This document shows, piece by piece, positions 10,331 through 20,034 of a DNA stretch of 64,000 nucleotides. The stretch is from Prorocentrum cordatum. Lineage: Eukaryota > Sar > Dinophyceae > Prorocentrales > Prorocentraceae. Under the pieces are notes generated by a model that did not search any database, was not told where the DNA came from, and was given only the letters and a program-made list of their open reading frames with translations. Made by a program: the position numbers and the translations under genes. The stretch spans positions 278,792-342,791 of the forward strand of contig CAUYUJ010005636.1 in NCBI GenBank assembly GCA_963575745.1, written 5' to 3'. Position 1 is the stretch's first letter; the number at the start of each line of letters is the position of its first letter.

Positions 10331-10980
10331 CGAGCTTGGGCCTCTTGGGCCATCTTTGGTGCCTCCTGGCGGTTCCGGGGGCCTCTTGCGTATCTCTTGG
10401 GGCCTCATGGGGCCTCTTGGGGATTTCTGGGAAGCCTCTCGGGGGCCTGTTGGGCGCCTCGCCCCTCTCGGGGCGCTCTCGGGAGCCTTCGGGGCGCTCT
10501 TTGGGCCATGTTGGATGAGATACATCAAAGAAGGAGTGGTCGTATATTAGCTTTGCCCCTCCTGAGGCGCTCCTGGGGCGATCTGGGGCGCTCTTGGGAC
10601 CGCCATTGGGCTCTCGTGGGCTTCCCCCGGGGCCCTCTCGGGCAATCTTGGGGCCATCTTGGGGCCTGCGAAGGCCATCGGAAGCGAAACAGCGAGAAGG
10701 CCAACAACATGTTGTCCGTCGTTTTTGGCATGCGGTTGGCCCCATTGAGGGGCTCCGTGGGGAGCTCTTTGGCCACTTGGGGCCGTCTTAGTGCGGTATT
10801 TAGGCGTCTTGGGGCGCCTTGGGATCCATCTTGAGGCATCTTGCGCTATCTTGAGCCATCCATGTTGGAGGCTATCTCGGGCTCTCTGAGGCCCTCTTGG
10901 AGCCGTCTTGGGCCATCTTGGACGCCCCGGCTACCCGCGGGGCCTTCCGCCCAGGTCAAGGTGTGGGGGGGGGGGCTCAA
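10331..10980 (+). repeat. GGGGCC/CTTGG block 2 with conserved ATCAAAGAAGG box
   Basis: The block contains a conserved island near 10507-10552 (ATACATCAAAGAAGGAGTGG then TCGTATATTAGC) that recurs at 20469-20512 and 20940-20985, and more weakly at 24210. Confidence 0.85.
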
Positions 10981-11252
10981 TGCCCCCCTCTTCCATTACC
11001 TCCTGCTCCTGCTCCTGCTCCTCCTCCTGCTCCTCCTCCTGCTCCTTCCTCCTCCTCCTCCTCCTCCTCCTCCTCCTCCTCCTCCTCCTCCTCTCTTCCT
11101 CCTCCTCCTCCTCCTTCTTGAGGCATCTTGCGCTATCTTGAGCCATCCATGTTGGAGGCTATCTCGGGCTCTCTGAGGCCCTCTTGGAGCCGTCTTGGGC
11201 CATCTTGGACGCCCCGGCTACCCGCGGGGCCTTCCGCCCAGGTCAAGGTGTG
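10831..11252 (+). repeat. ~135-bp direct repeat flanking a CCT array
   Basis: Bases 10831-10966 and 11117-11252 are identical or nearly so (TTGAGGCATCTTGCGCTATC ... CCCAGGTCAAGGTGTGGGG). Each copy is followed by a CTC/CCT array, indicating a recent tandem duplication of repeat plus microsatellite. Confidence 0.9.
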
Positions 11253-11269
11253 GGGCTCCTCCTCTCTGC

Positions 11270-11409
11270 TCTGCTCCTGCTCCTGCTCCTCCTCCCTCCT
11301 CCTCCTCCTCCTCCTCCTCCTCCTCCTCCTCCTCCTCCTCCTCCTCCTCCTCCTCCTCCTCCTCCTCCTCCTCCTCCTCCTCCTCCTCCTCCTCCTCCTC
11401 CTCCTCCTC

Positions 11410-11440
<31 letters not shown>

Positions 11441-11475
11441 TCCTCTTCCTTGTCCTCCTCCTCCTCCCCCCCCTC
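11270..11475. repeat. (CCT)n trinucleotide array
   Basis: Almost pure CCT for about 200 bp; a shorter array lies at 11000-11115. Leu, Ser or Pro homopolymer frames here are artefacts. Confidence 0.97.
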
Positions 11476-11619
11476 CAGGTCTGATCGGGAATCATGGGGG
11501 GAGCGGGTCCTGAGGGAGACGGGTTCTCATGGTTTTCGCCGCGTTCGGGCCCCGCGGGGCCCTCCGCGAGCTCCAGGGCCGTCAGAACAGGACTCAGGGT
11601 GAAGATTTCGTCCTGGGGG

Positions 11620-12095
11620 GGCCTCCTGAGGGCCTGTTGGGGGCCTCTGGGGGCCTCTTAGGGGCCCCTTGGGGAGTCCTGGGGGCTTCTTCGGGCCGAA
11701 TGCTCGAACTGTTGTTTCGTGTTCCCCCCCTGGGACCTGTCTTCGGGTGTTCTCGGTGCCTTTTTGGGCGGTCTTGGAGGCCTCTTGGGCCGTCTTGGAG
11801 CCCTCTTGGGCCGTCTTGGGGCCCTCTATGTTGGCCCCTTGGGCCCTCTAGGGGCGGTATTGGGGGCCTCTTGGGCCGCCTTGGGGCGTCGGGGAGCCGA
11901 AAAGGTGGAAGCGCAAAAATCCGCCCCAAACTCAAGGGAACGCAATGATATGTGCCTCTTGGGGCCTCTTGAGAGTGCTCTTGGAGGCCTCTTGGGCCGT
12001 CTGGGGGCCATGTTGGGCGTCTTGGAGCGATCTTGCGGCATTTCGGAGCCCTCTTGGGGGGCTCTTGGCGGTCTCTCGTGGCTCTTGGGGCGCCC
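11620..12095 (+). repeat. GGGGCC/CTTGG block 3
   Basis: Same repeat family and the same orientation as the other blocks; it abuts the 3' side of the minus-strand exon at 12109-12399. Confidence 0.85.
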
Positions 12096-12108
12096 AGCCA
12101 GAGTCCAC

Positions 12109-12399
12109 CGGCGTAATGCAGGCCGCAGCCCACAAACGCACTGTGTACTCCAATGGCTTGCCCTGCTTCCACATGCGCACCCACTGGGCGAGGGACTTCA
12201 CTCCTCCACTCTGAGCGCCGATATCCTGTTCCGCCACCAAACATCTCAGCCTGGATGGCGCTCCGGCTTCCGAAGTAAAACTCCGATTTAAAGATAAAGG
12301 ACCCACTGTTTTGCCGCGCCCCCCCGGGCATCCCAGCGCCTGCGTGAGATCCACGAGCGCCCCCATCAAAATGGAATCGAAGTTTCGCTCCCTACCCTT
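12109..12399 (-). CDS. gene B exon, 97 codons, unknown product
   Basis: On the minus strand CTCCTTTTCAG is an excellent acceptor. The exon is exactly 97 codons in phase 0 and ends at GTGGAC after ...ACITP. The protein is well mixed: FDSILMGALVDLTQALG, a Gly-rich GGRGKT turn, then RLRCLVAEQDIGAQSGGV and LAQWVRMWKQGKPLEYTVRL. GGRGKT is too short to call a P-loop. No other exon of this gene could be joined; downstream is repeat block 3, upstream a G-rich stretch. I do not recognise the family. Confidence 0.65.
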
Positions 12400-13693
12400 C
12401 TGAAAAGGAGATAAGTTGCCCCCCCCCTCCCCCCTCAGACATGCCGATTCCTCGGGGGCCGATGCAAGACGCATCGGATTATGACCCAATGTCCATCCTA
12501 TCGAAAATTCATACTACCACAGCCAAACAGACAAGCCTCGGCGTCGGACAGATTGCAAAGTCGACTGCCAAAAAAAACAATGAAAACCCACGGTTTCGCA
12601 ACGCGGGTTTTCAACAAAACCGTGCGCGCGTTTTTGCGCATTCTTGAGAAAACCGCAAATGTTATAGCATGTTCACAACATGTTGCAAACCGGGTTTCGC
12701 GCGCGCATGTCGAACTCGTTTGAACGCCCTTGCGCGCGCGCTGGGGTGGCACGACCCGTGTCAAATTTCACCGTGCGAGCCACTCCCGCGCGTCTGCCGC
12801 GCGCGCATTTCGAATTCTTTCGAAAACCTTCATCACCGACGCGAAGACGCCGTCATCGTCGTCGGCGTGATCAGCATCGGCGCCGCCCCTGGCTTGGCTG
12901 CCCGTCGTCGCTGCCCGCGTCCTCGCCAGCATCGCAACTATCATCATCATCGCGTCTACCTTTGTCGACATTGCCATGATACCGCGCCCGCCCAAGTCGC
13001 CGACTCGCGCTGAAGTGCCCGCTGGGAAGTGCCGAACGGTCAGCGCCACCGCGTTCGAGTCGGTCGCGCCAAACTAACTGGCCGCTGCGCGCGCGAGCAT
13101 GCGCGGGCTAGCGCGGCCGCGCAGATGCACCAGCCAACACCAAGCACTCATCGCAATCGCTTCCGGCGTTGCAAACCAAGTTGCGGGTGGGTGGGTGGGG
13201 TGACTGCGCGAGCAGTGGAATTGACAATTTCAACCCGATATGGGCGCGGACAAATGCGCACAATGCCCAACAACAAACGTTGTCCAAAACCAGCAAACGG
13301 CCGCGGTTGGGCAAGCGGCTTTTTGTCCTCAGCGAACAACGTCCGCAGCTGCGCGGGCAGCAACTCGGGGCGGCGGGGCGCGGGCCCTCTTAGCTGGCCC
13401 CACGAAGCCCAATATGAGGTTTTACAAATCCACGACAGCCACACGCTGCCAAAGAGAGTCCCAAGACGCCTCAACATCGCCTCGAGACGGCCAACGACCC
13501 CACCAGGGCGCCCGAACAAAAAGACCCAAATGACCTCTTAATAAGAGGGCCGCGAAGCCACTTGGCCTCTCGGAGACGGGGCGCTCGTCTGCGCGGCGCG
13601 CGTTCTCGGCGCCTGACCGCGAATGACACGGCTTTTGCGCGGGCGGGGCCGCGCTCGGGCGGGGCCGCGCTCGGGCGCGGTCGCCGCGCCCCC

Positions 13694-13694
<1 letters not shown>

Positions 13695-13765
<71 letters not shown>

Positions 13766-13776
13766 TTTTTTTTTTT
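13695..13776. repeat. T70 homopolymer (T70-G-T11)
   Basis: On the minus strand this is an A-tract at the end of an open frame (13777-13977), so it may be the poly(A) tail of a retrocopied transcript; alternatively it is a simple homopolymer expansion. Confidence 0.9.
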
Positions 13777-13977
13777 CTCTTCTTTCGCGAGGGGGGGCGC
13801 GGGGCGAGCGCCCTCGGCCCCGCCCCGATCGCAAGCTGGGCGAAAACAGCGGGCGGCCGGCTTCGCCGGCCGCGGCGGCGCTGCCATCGGCACTTCTCGC
13901 GCCCGCAACGGGCCGTCGCTCTCCATTGCCAGCTTGATGCGCTTATCCAACTTCGCATCTAGAGGCGCCCGTCGCAA
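13777..13977 (-). CDS. possible retrocopy remnant ending in the A-tract
   Basis: The minus-strand frame reads RRAPLDAKLDKRIKLAMESD and on through an Ala/Pro/Arg-rich stretch, then enters the A70 tract as polyLys. A retrotransposed cDNA would end this way. No target-site duplication was confirmed, and gene C is open on the other strand just upstream. Confidence 0.3.
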
Positions 13978-14206
13978 TTGGGCGCGCCGCTGCGCGTCGC
14001 GCGCCTCGACCCCGAGGCGCGCGCTAGCAGTGTCTGGCGCGCCCTGCCCCCCTGGCGCGGAGCCGGGCGCCTCGGGGCAAGGAGCTGCGCCGCGGCCTCA
14101 GGCCGCGGGCGGGGCGGGGGGGGGGGCGGGTCGAACGGCGGCCAGCGCCGCGGCGTCTCCCGCAGGCGCGTCGGCGACGGCGGGCCATCTGAGCGCTTGG
14201 GCTAGC

Positions 14207-14660
14207 AGGGGCACACGCGGCCGCCAAGCCTCTGAACAACGGGCCAGCGGCGCACGGAACGCCGGATGCAACGGGGCAGCCGGGCGGGTCGCCGAACGAG
14301 GGGCCCGCCGAGGCGCTGAGCGCCGGGCCCGGCGCGGCCGCCGGGCCACTGGGTGAGGGGCTGACAGCGCTAGCGGGCGCTGCGGCCGACGGGGGCGCCG
14401 AGCTCCCGAACGAGGGGACGGGGGGGCCGCTGCGTGCCCGGTGCGACGCGGCCGCCGAGCGCTCCGGGGCCGCGGCGGCGCCGGCGGCGGCGCGCGCCCG
14501 CGGAGCACGCGGGCGAAGGCCCGTCCAACGGCTCTGCGCCGTCGGCCCAGTCCGCCCCGGAATTATCTGCGGGGGGCGCCTCGAGCGGGCCGCCGCGCGC
14601 CCCCGCGCCCCCCGCGGGCGCGGCGCCGGAGCCGCCGCTCAGATGGGATCCCAGGCGAAG
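14207..14660 (+). CDS. gene C, Ala/Gly/Pro-rich segment
   Basis: After GGCTAGCAG a frame opens AHAAAKPLNNGPAAHGTPDA and stays Ala/Gly/Glu-rich to about 14490. The sensible reading then moves to the next frame (EHAGEGPSNGSAPSAQSAPE ... PAGAAPEPPLRWDP) around 14480-14500, inside GGC repeats where a one-base slip is likely. It looks like a disordered linker. The minus strand is also partly open. Product unknown. Confidence 0.4.
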
Positions 14661-14745
14661 CCCAGTGGCCACCCGGCGCAACGGCCGCGGATCAGAGCCA
14701 GCGCAGGCCAGGGGTGGCCATATTGACAGGCGCGCTGTCAAGCGC

Positions 14746-15436
14746 AGGGTCGTTCGCAGGCAAAAAACTACGAATCAGTTCCCGTGCAAACGGCAAGCCT
14801 TGGGGCCGCGGCAGAAATCAACGCAGCAAATCATCATGCGACGCAGCAGAATGCAACGCCGCAGAACTCAACCCAGAAAAATACAGAACTGCCTGACGCA
14901 ACGCAACCGAAGGCAACGCAGAAAAAGGAATGCGACCAGTTGGGAACGCAGCGCAATGCAACGCCTATAGATTTAGAACACCAAACGCAACGCACCCCAA
15001 CTCAACGCAACAAGCTGCCACGCATCAGCAATCTCCCGAACCGCCGCCAGCTCCCAGCGCAGACTGCGGACCCACCTGCGACCAGGCCGTGAAGACAGGC
15101 AACGTCTCGGCCAAACTGGCGCTATACAAGGCACGGCCACAGTGCAAGGGCAATCGGCTCGAAGAAACGTTCAGGCAGCTAACGGGGCGGGAAGAAGAAG
15201 AAGCGCAGGAGTGGCAACGCAGAGCGATGCGCGCCGGCGCCGGCGAGCGCGTCAGCCCTGAGTCAGCGACGCGCCGACGGGAAGCCCGCAACAGAGTGGG
15301 GAGAAGAGGGGGAGAGCAAAAACACAACGCAGCACAAGAAACAACAAAAAACTATGCCCCAGGAAGCCGCCCTCAGAGCGCGGCTCGCGAGCCCCGAACA
15401 AGTCTGGAGGATGATGTCGTCAACGTCGGTAGCTGA
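14746..15436 (+). CDS. gene C, Asn/Gln-repeat and charged C-terminal part
   Basis: After AAGCGCAG the frame reads GRSQAKNYESVPVQTASLGA and then many ATQ/NAT words (AACGCAAC-type DNA repeats). The sensible reading shifts frame near 14960-15000 and continues AVKTGNVSAKLALYKARPQC, then ETFRQLTGREEEEAQEWQRR, to a stop at 15434-15436. The last third looks like a charged helix. Two frame changes mean decay, missed introns or assembly indels. Converges tail-to-tail with gene D, 115 bp apart. Confidence 0.45.
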
Positions 15437-15551
15437 TGAGGAAGGCGCCGGAGGTGGCGACGAGCTGGACGAAAGCGCACGGGCCCCCTCGGGAAGGCGG
15501 AAGCGCCCCGCCGCCTGCCCGATCGAATCGCCATCGGCACCTGAGAGCGCC

Positions 15552-16400
15552 TCAGCGCTCCTGCACTCGCATGGCATCCATCCCCTGCGCCGCCAGGCGC
15601 TCCCGGAGAAGCGTGGCCGCGCGGGCGAGACCAAGCCCGCGGCGAACCCGCTCTCTGTCTTGGCAGGCGGCCCCGTGCTGGGATCGGAACCGCCCCTGCT
15701 CCTCGACGATTTGCGCGATGTCCTCGGGGTTCGCCGTCGAATCCGTGGCCAATACCTGGGCCAGCTGCAACGCCTCGAGGTAGCTGGCGTCGTCGGGTGG
15801 GGCGCAGGGGGCCGTCGGGCTGGGCGGAGGGGGGCGCGGGGGGGCACGGGGCTGGGCGCCCGGGAGGGCGTCGGGGAGACCGAAGGGCGGGGCGCCGGGC
15901 AGGGCGCTGGGGCGGGCGTCGGAGGCGGCGTTGGGAGGGGCGTCCGGCCGAGGTCCCAGGGCGTCGTGGGCATCGGGGGCGGCGTCAGGGAGGGCGATGG
16001 AGGCGGCGTTGGGAGGGGCGTCCGGCTGAAGTTCCAGGGCGTCGTGGGCTTCGGGGGCGGCGTCGGGGAGGGCGCTGGGGGCGTCGTCGGGAAAGGCGTC
16101 GGGAGCGGCGTCGGCGCCGCGACGGGCGTCGGGCAGGCCCCCCCCCGGGCAGTCGAAGACATTCGGCCAAAGATCTGGTTTGGTGTCGCTCGGGGCGTCG
16201 CGGGCGCCCGGGGCGGGCGCGCAGTCGGGGAGGGCGTCGGGGAAAGCGTCAGGGAAGGCTTCGGGGCGGGCGTGGGGATAGGCGTCGGGCAGGGCGTCGG
16301 GGTGGGCATCGGGGTCAACGCCAGGAGGGGCGTCGGGCTGAGTTCCCAGGATCGGAGAGAGTCGGGAAGATTGCAGGGGGGCGTCGGGCCGGGCGCAAAG
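15552..16400 (-). CDS. gene D, Pro-Asp-Ala repeats and C-terminal helix
   Basis: On the minus strand a 9-nt DNA period (GGGCGTCGG on +) encodes a long PDA/PDAL/PDAF-type repeat. It is followed by a non-repetitive, helical end: SYLEALQLAQVLATDSTANP, EDIAQIVEEQGRFRS, then ARAATLLRERLAAQGMDAM and a stop at 15552. The repeat suggests an extended acidic, surface or matrix-like linker (inference only). It continues in another frame from the segment at 16405-17215. Confidence 0.5.
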   Translation of the reverse strand, partial: LCARPDAPLQSSRLSPILGTQPDAPPGVDPDAHPDALPDAYPHARPEAFPDAFPDALPDCAPAPGARDAPSDTKPDLWPNVFDCPGGGLPDARRGADAAPDAFPDDAPSALPDAAPEAHDALELQPDAPPNAASIALPDAAPDAHDALGPRPDAPPNAASDARPSALPGAPPFGLPDALPGAQPRAPPRPPPPSPTAPCAPPDDASYLEALQLAQVLATDSTANPEDIAQIVEEQGRFRSQHGAACQDRERVRRGLGLARAATLLRERLAAQGMDAMRVQER

Positions 16401-16404
16401 GGGC

Positions 16405-17215
16405 ATCGGGGGCGTAGGGCTGGGCGCCCGGGAGGGCGCCAGGGGGGCCGCGAGGCGGGGCGTCGGGCAGGTCGTCGAGGCGGGCGTCGGGAAGGATGGC
16501 GGGAGGAGCACCGAGGTCCACAACAGCAGCGGGGCTCTCCAACTGGCGCGCCACGACGGCGCCCGCCAACTGGCACACTGCGGCGGCGCCCTGCGCGCAG
16601 AGGAGGAGTTCGAGGGTACCGATGGGGAGGGCGCGGTCTTCCCGCCGCATGCCGACTAGACCCCGCGCTCCCGGGTCGACCGGGAGGGGGTCAGAAGAGG
16701 CCGAGCTCGTGCAGGTACAGCTGGGAGGGGCGCTCGCGGCGCTCGCGTGCCCCAGGCTAGCTACTTCGCAATCCGTCATCGTCGGCGAGTTGTCCTGATC
16801 GTCTGGGCCCCAGTCCACCTCGCCGTGCACCTCCGCCGGCTGGTGGTGCAGGTCGGCATCTTCTGGGGTCTTCACGTCGAGCTCCTCCGATGACCGCGAG
16901 GCCGGCGCCCCCCGCGGAGACGTCTCTTCCTTCTGGGTGGTGATCGCCACGTCGTCGAGGTAGGTAGCGACTGTGACCAGCTTCGAGGGCGTCGACGTTG
17001 CCAACTCCGCTCGAATCTCTGCGATCTTGTGCTGAAGTGATAGTCCCACGCGGCTCTTCAAGGAGGGTGGCGTCGGCAGCTTCGCGGGGCTCGGTGCCAT
17101 CCGCTCCGCGGGACTCGGCGCCGTCGCACTTGGCCCTGTCATCGGTGGGGGGGCGCGGGGGGCCCTCGCCAGCAGCTCGGTCGGCGTCGGCGTTGGCCGA
17201 AGCCCCACCGGCCCT
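16405..17215 (-). CDS. gene D, N-terminal part
   Basis: A minus-strand acceptor (GACGCCCAG) at 17216 opens a frame GPVGLRPTPTPTELLARAPR, then LSLQHKIAEIRAELATSTPS, VTVATYLDDVAITTQKEE and an acidic Ser/Asp region, then a helix LLLCAQGAAAVCQLAGAVVA. The sensible reading shifts by one base at about 16395-16405, within CCCC/TTT, into the PDA-repeat frame. The upstream intron boundary coincides with the end of the composite repeat at 17212, so the repeat may supply the splice site. Family not recognised. Confidence 0.5.
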
Positions 17216-17440
17216 CTGGGCGTCGGTGGTCTAGAGAGTTTACTCTTCCAACCCCCTTCTTCCCCTTCGGGGATGGGTTTATCATTGTTCCCTATTAATA
17301 AACACCCCCCTCCCCCAGGCGACTGGGGGCCAACCCTGGTCCATGACGGCGCCCCCCCCACAATCCTTTATAACAAACAATACAAAACACACTCTGCTTC
17401 CAAATCCAAATTCGGAACACGCGCGGCCAACCCGATGCGC

Positions 17441-18437
17441 CCCCCCCCCGCACACACACACACACACACGCACACACACACGCACACACGCACACGCACA
17501 CCACACACACACAGACACACAGACACACAGACACACAGACACACAGACACACAGACACACAGGCACACAGACACACAGGCACACAGGCACACAGGCACAC
17601 AGGCACACAGGCACACAGGCACACAGGCACACAGGCACACAGGCACACAGACACACAGACACACAGACACACAGGACACACAGACACACAGACACACAGG
17701 CACACAGACATACAGACTCACAGACACGGACACACAGACAAACAGAGACACAGATACACAGACACACAGACACACAGACCACAGACACACAGACACACAG
17801 CCACACACACACACACACACGCAGACACGCAGACACACAGACACACAGACACACAGACACACAGACACACAGACACACAGCCACACAGACACACAGACAC
17901 ACAGACACACAGACACACAGACACACAGACACACAGACACACAGACACACAGACACACAGACAGACCCACAGACAGACACACAGACAGACACACAGACAG
18001 ACACACAGACAGACACACAGACAGACACACAGACAGACACACAGACAGACACACAGACAGACACACAGACAGTACACCAGACAGACACACAGGAACAGAC
18101 ACAGACAGACACAAGACAGACACAAGACAGACACACAGACACACACAAAGAACAGACACACAGACAGACACACAGACACACAGACGCCCGGACACAAGAC
18201 ACACAGACACACAGGGACACACAGACAACAGACACCACAGACACAAGACACCAAAACACACAGACACACAGACACACAGACACACAGACACACAGACACA
18301 CAGACACACAGACACACAGACACACACACACAGACACACACACAGACACACAGACACACAGACACACAGACACACACAGGCACAGACACAGACACACACA
18401 CACACACAGACACACACCACCATCCCTGTCAAAATAA
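17441..18437. repeat. CACAGA/CACAGG/CAGACA array, ~1 kb
   Basis: Blocks of CACAGA, CACAGG, CAGACACA and CA repeats. Thr/Gln/His frames on + and Cys/Val/Ser frames on - are artefacts. Confidence 0.98.
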
Positions 18438-18455
18438 ATAAATGTATGTTTGTAT

Positions 18456-18471
18456 ATATATATATACATAT

Positions 18472-18516
<45 letters not shown>
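18456..18516. repeat. TA microsatellite
   Basis: TATATA with short interruptions, following AAATAAATAAATG. Confidence 0.95.
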
Positions 18517-18526
18517 AGAAATGCAC

Positions 18527-18762
18527 TTGGCGAGGCGGCGGGCGGCTGCGCGGCGGCGGTGCGCTGCGGCGGCGGCGGCGGCGGCGGCGGCTGCGGCTGG
18601 CCGCGAAGGCGGCCGCGGCGGCGGGCGGCAGCGGCGGTGGCGGCGGCTGCGGCGGCGGCGGCGGTAGCGGCAGCGGCTGCGGCGGCGGCGGCGGCAGCGG
18701 CGGCGGCGACGGCGGCGGCGGCGACGGCGGCGGAGGCGGCGCTGGCGGCGGCGGATTGGCCC
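18527..18762. repeat. (GGC)n array
   Basis: GGC with GCT/GAC interruptions; the reverse-complement counterpart is the (GCC)n array at 24523-24810. Confidence 0.95.
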
Positions 18763-18889
18763 CCAGTAGCTACCCATCCAAAGACGACTGCTGAATGTGC
18801 TGAGGCTCGGGCCAGACTCGGTTGCCACGCATGTGTTGGGAGGGCGGGCGGGAGTGAGCGAGGCGGCTTGCGGGCGGGGGGGGGAGGTC

Positions 18890-19009
18890 TTGAGCGAGGC
18901 CAGTCTGGGCGGTCTTCTCGATGGACTCTATCTGTTTATCCGTAGGAATGTCGAATGCACCATGGGAGAGGCGAGGCAGAAACGCGGGCCTACAACGAGG
19001 GAATCGCAT
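18890..19009 (-). CDS. weak exon candidate upstream of the composite repeat
   Basis: The minus strand reads HGAFDIPTDKQIESIEKTAQ TGLAQ and then enters the composite repeat at a GACC that could be a GA-type donor. If so, the composite repeat would be an intron of gene D, but its phase does not match the 17215 acceptor. Confidence 0.25.
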
Positions 19010-19129
19010 GCGTGCGCGCTGCTACCCCATACTTGCATTATTCAATCGCTTCGCTCATTCCGCCGGCCCATATTGCATGATCGTTACTGCTTCGCCGTGG
19101 GCTCGGGGCCATTGTGGCGCCGCCGAGTA

Positions 19130-19274
19130 GGAGGATGATGAGGATGGGGAAGGGGAGGGGAGCAGGAGGAGGAGGAGGCGGAGGAGGAGGAGGAGGAGGG
19201 GAGGATGAAAAGGAGAGGGGGGATATGAAGATAAGTAGGAGGAGGAGGAGGAGGAGGAGGAGGAGGAGGAGGAG

Positions 19275-19309
<35 letters not shown>

Positions 19310-19345
19310 GGAGGAGGAGGAAGAGGAGGGGGCGGAGGAGGAAAC
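19130..19345. repeat. GGA array
   Basis: Purine-rich GGA/GGAAGA repeats; no gene seen. Confidence 0.95.
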
Positions 19346-19410
19346 CTCTCGTTGGCATTTTGTGATGCTCTTGGGGCCTCGTCAAGATGTTTTTTGGGGA
19401 GGCTTCGTCG

Positions 19411-19924
19411 GGTCATGGAGGCACTGCAACGCAGCGGAACGAGGGACCCCGGTGCCCCGCGGCGGTGGCCGGCGGAAGCGTCCGCGTGGGAAGAGGCGGA
19501 AGTTGGGCTGGCGGGGGACGGCGGGCCCCTTCGGCGGAGGCTGGTGGAAGAGACCGCGGAAGCCGCGCAGGCGGCACCTGGTGGTGACGCAGTTTCCGCG
19601 GAATTGGCGTTTTCTTCCTCCCCCTCCCCTCGTGGCCTCCTGGCCGGCGGGGTTCGGGGTCCTGGGGGCGTCGATTTGGTGTCCCGCCACGACGGTGTCC
19701 CGATGGTGTCCTTTGTGCATGGGGGGCCATGGCCCCCCCACCCAGATAGAGCGTCGTTGACCCCCAGGCTAACGGCGCGGTGCCGGCGTCCGCGGCCAAC
19801 GTGGTGGCATCGGCGGATGGTGGCCCCTTCCCTCCCCTCCCCTCCCCTCCGCTCGGGCGGCGGCGGCGGCAGCCTGGTTGGCGCCCCCTCTTCCTCCGGG
19901 GTGGGTGGGAGGTCTTCGGGCTGA
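19411..19924 (+). CDS. unassigned open segment, Ala/Glu/Pro-rich
   Basis: The frame reads VMEALQRSGTRDPGAPRRWP, then ASAWEEAEVGLAGDGGPLRR, VEETAEAAQAAPGGDAVSAE and a Pro/Arg-rich end to a stop at 19922-19924. Codon composition is GC3-rich and not repetitive. The minus strand is open too (19084-20034) and reads a Pro/Glu-rich sequence, so strand is uncertain. No acceptor or donor is convincing. Product unknown. Confidence 0.35.
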
Positions 19925-20034
19925 GGCTCAGGCACTGCCGCGGCGGCCTCTGAGCAGGTGGACCCAGCGCGCCCCGGGCAAAGCCCGGGGAGCACGCGGC
20001 AAGGCCAAAGGACGCCTACCGCATATATCATCAT

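Larger units (their letters stand above)
17212..18890 (+). mobile_element. composite repeat, copy 1 (CACAGA-expanded)
   Basis: Non-satellite parts (17212-17440 and 18415-18435, then 18760-18890) match the reverse complement of 24395-25035 in the same order: GATGGGTTTATC..TTCCCT, CAACCCGATGCG, CACCATCCCTGTCA, a GCC/GGC array, and CAGTAGCTACCC. A third, truncated copy is at 21160-21250 (-). Copy 1 differs by ~1 kb of CACAGA repeats between CGATGCG and CACCATCC. Confidence 0.8.

Noticed and set aside
9500-10745. Long Pro/Ser-rich frames on the minus strand
   Set aside because: They follow GGA and GGGGCC repeats and cross the terminal exon of gene A in the wrong strand; no splice or family support.
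12348-12366. P-loop NTPase reading of GGRGKT in gene B
   Set aside because: The motif lacks the full GxxxxGKS/T spacing and there is no Walker B or surrounding fold signal.
17441-18437. 400-residue Thr/Gln/His and Cys/Val/Ser frames on both strands
   Set aside because: They are translations of CACAGA repeats; no unique sequence supports them.
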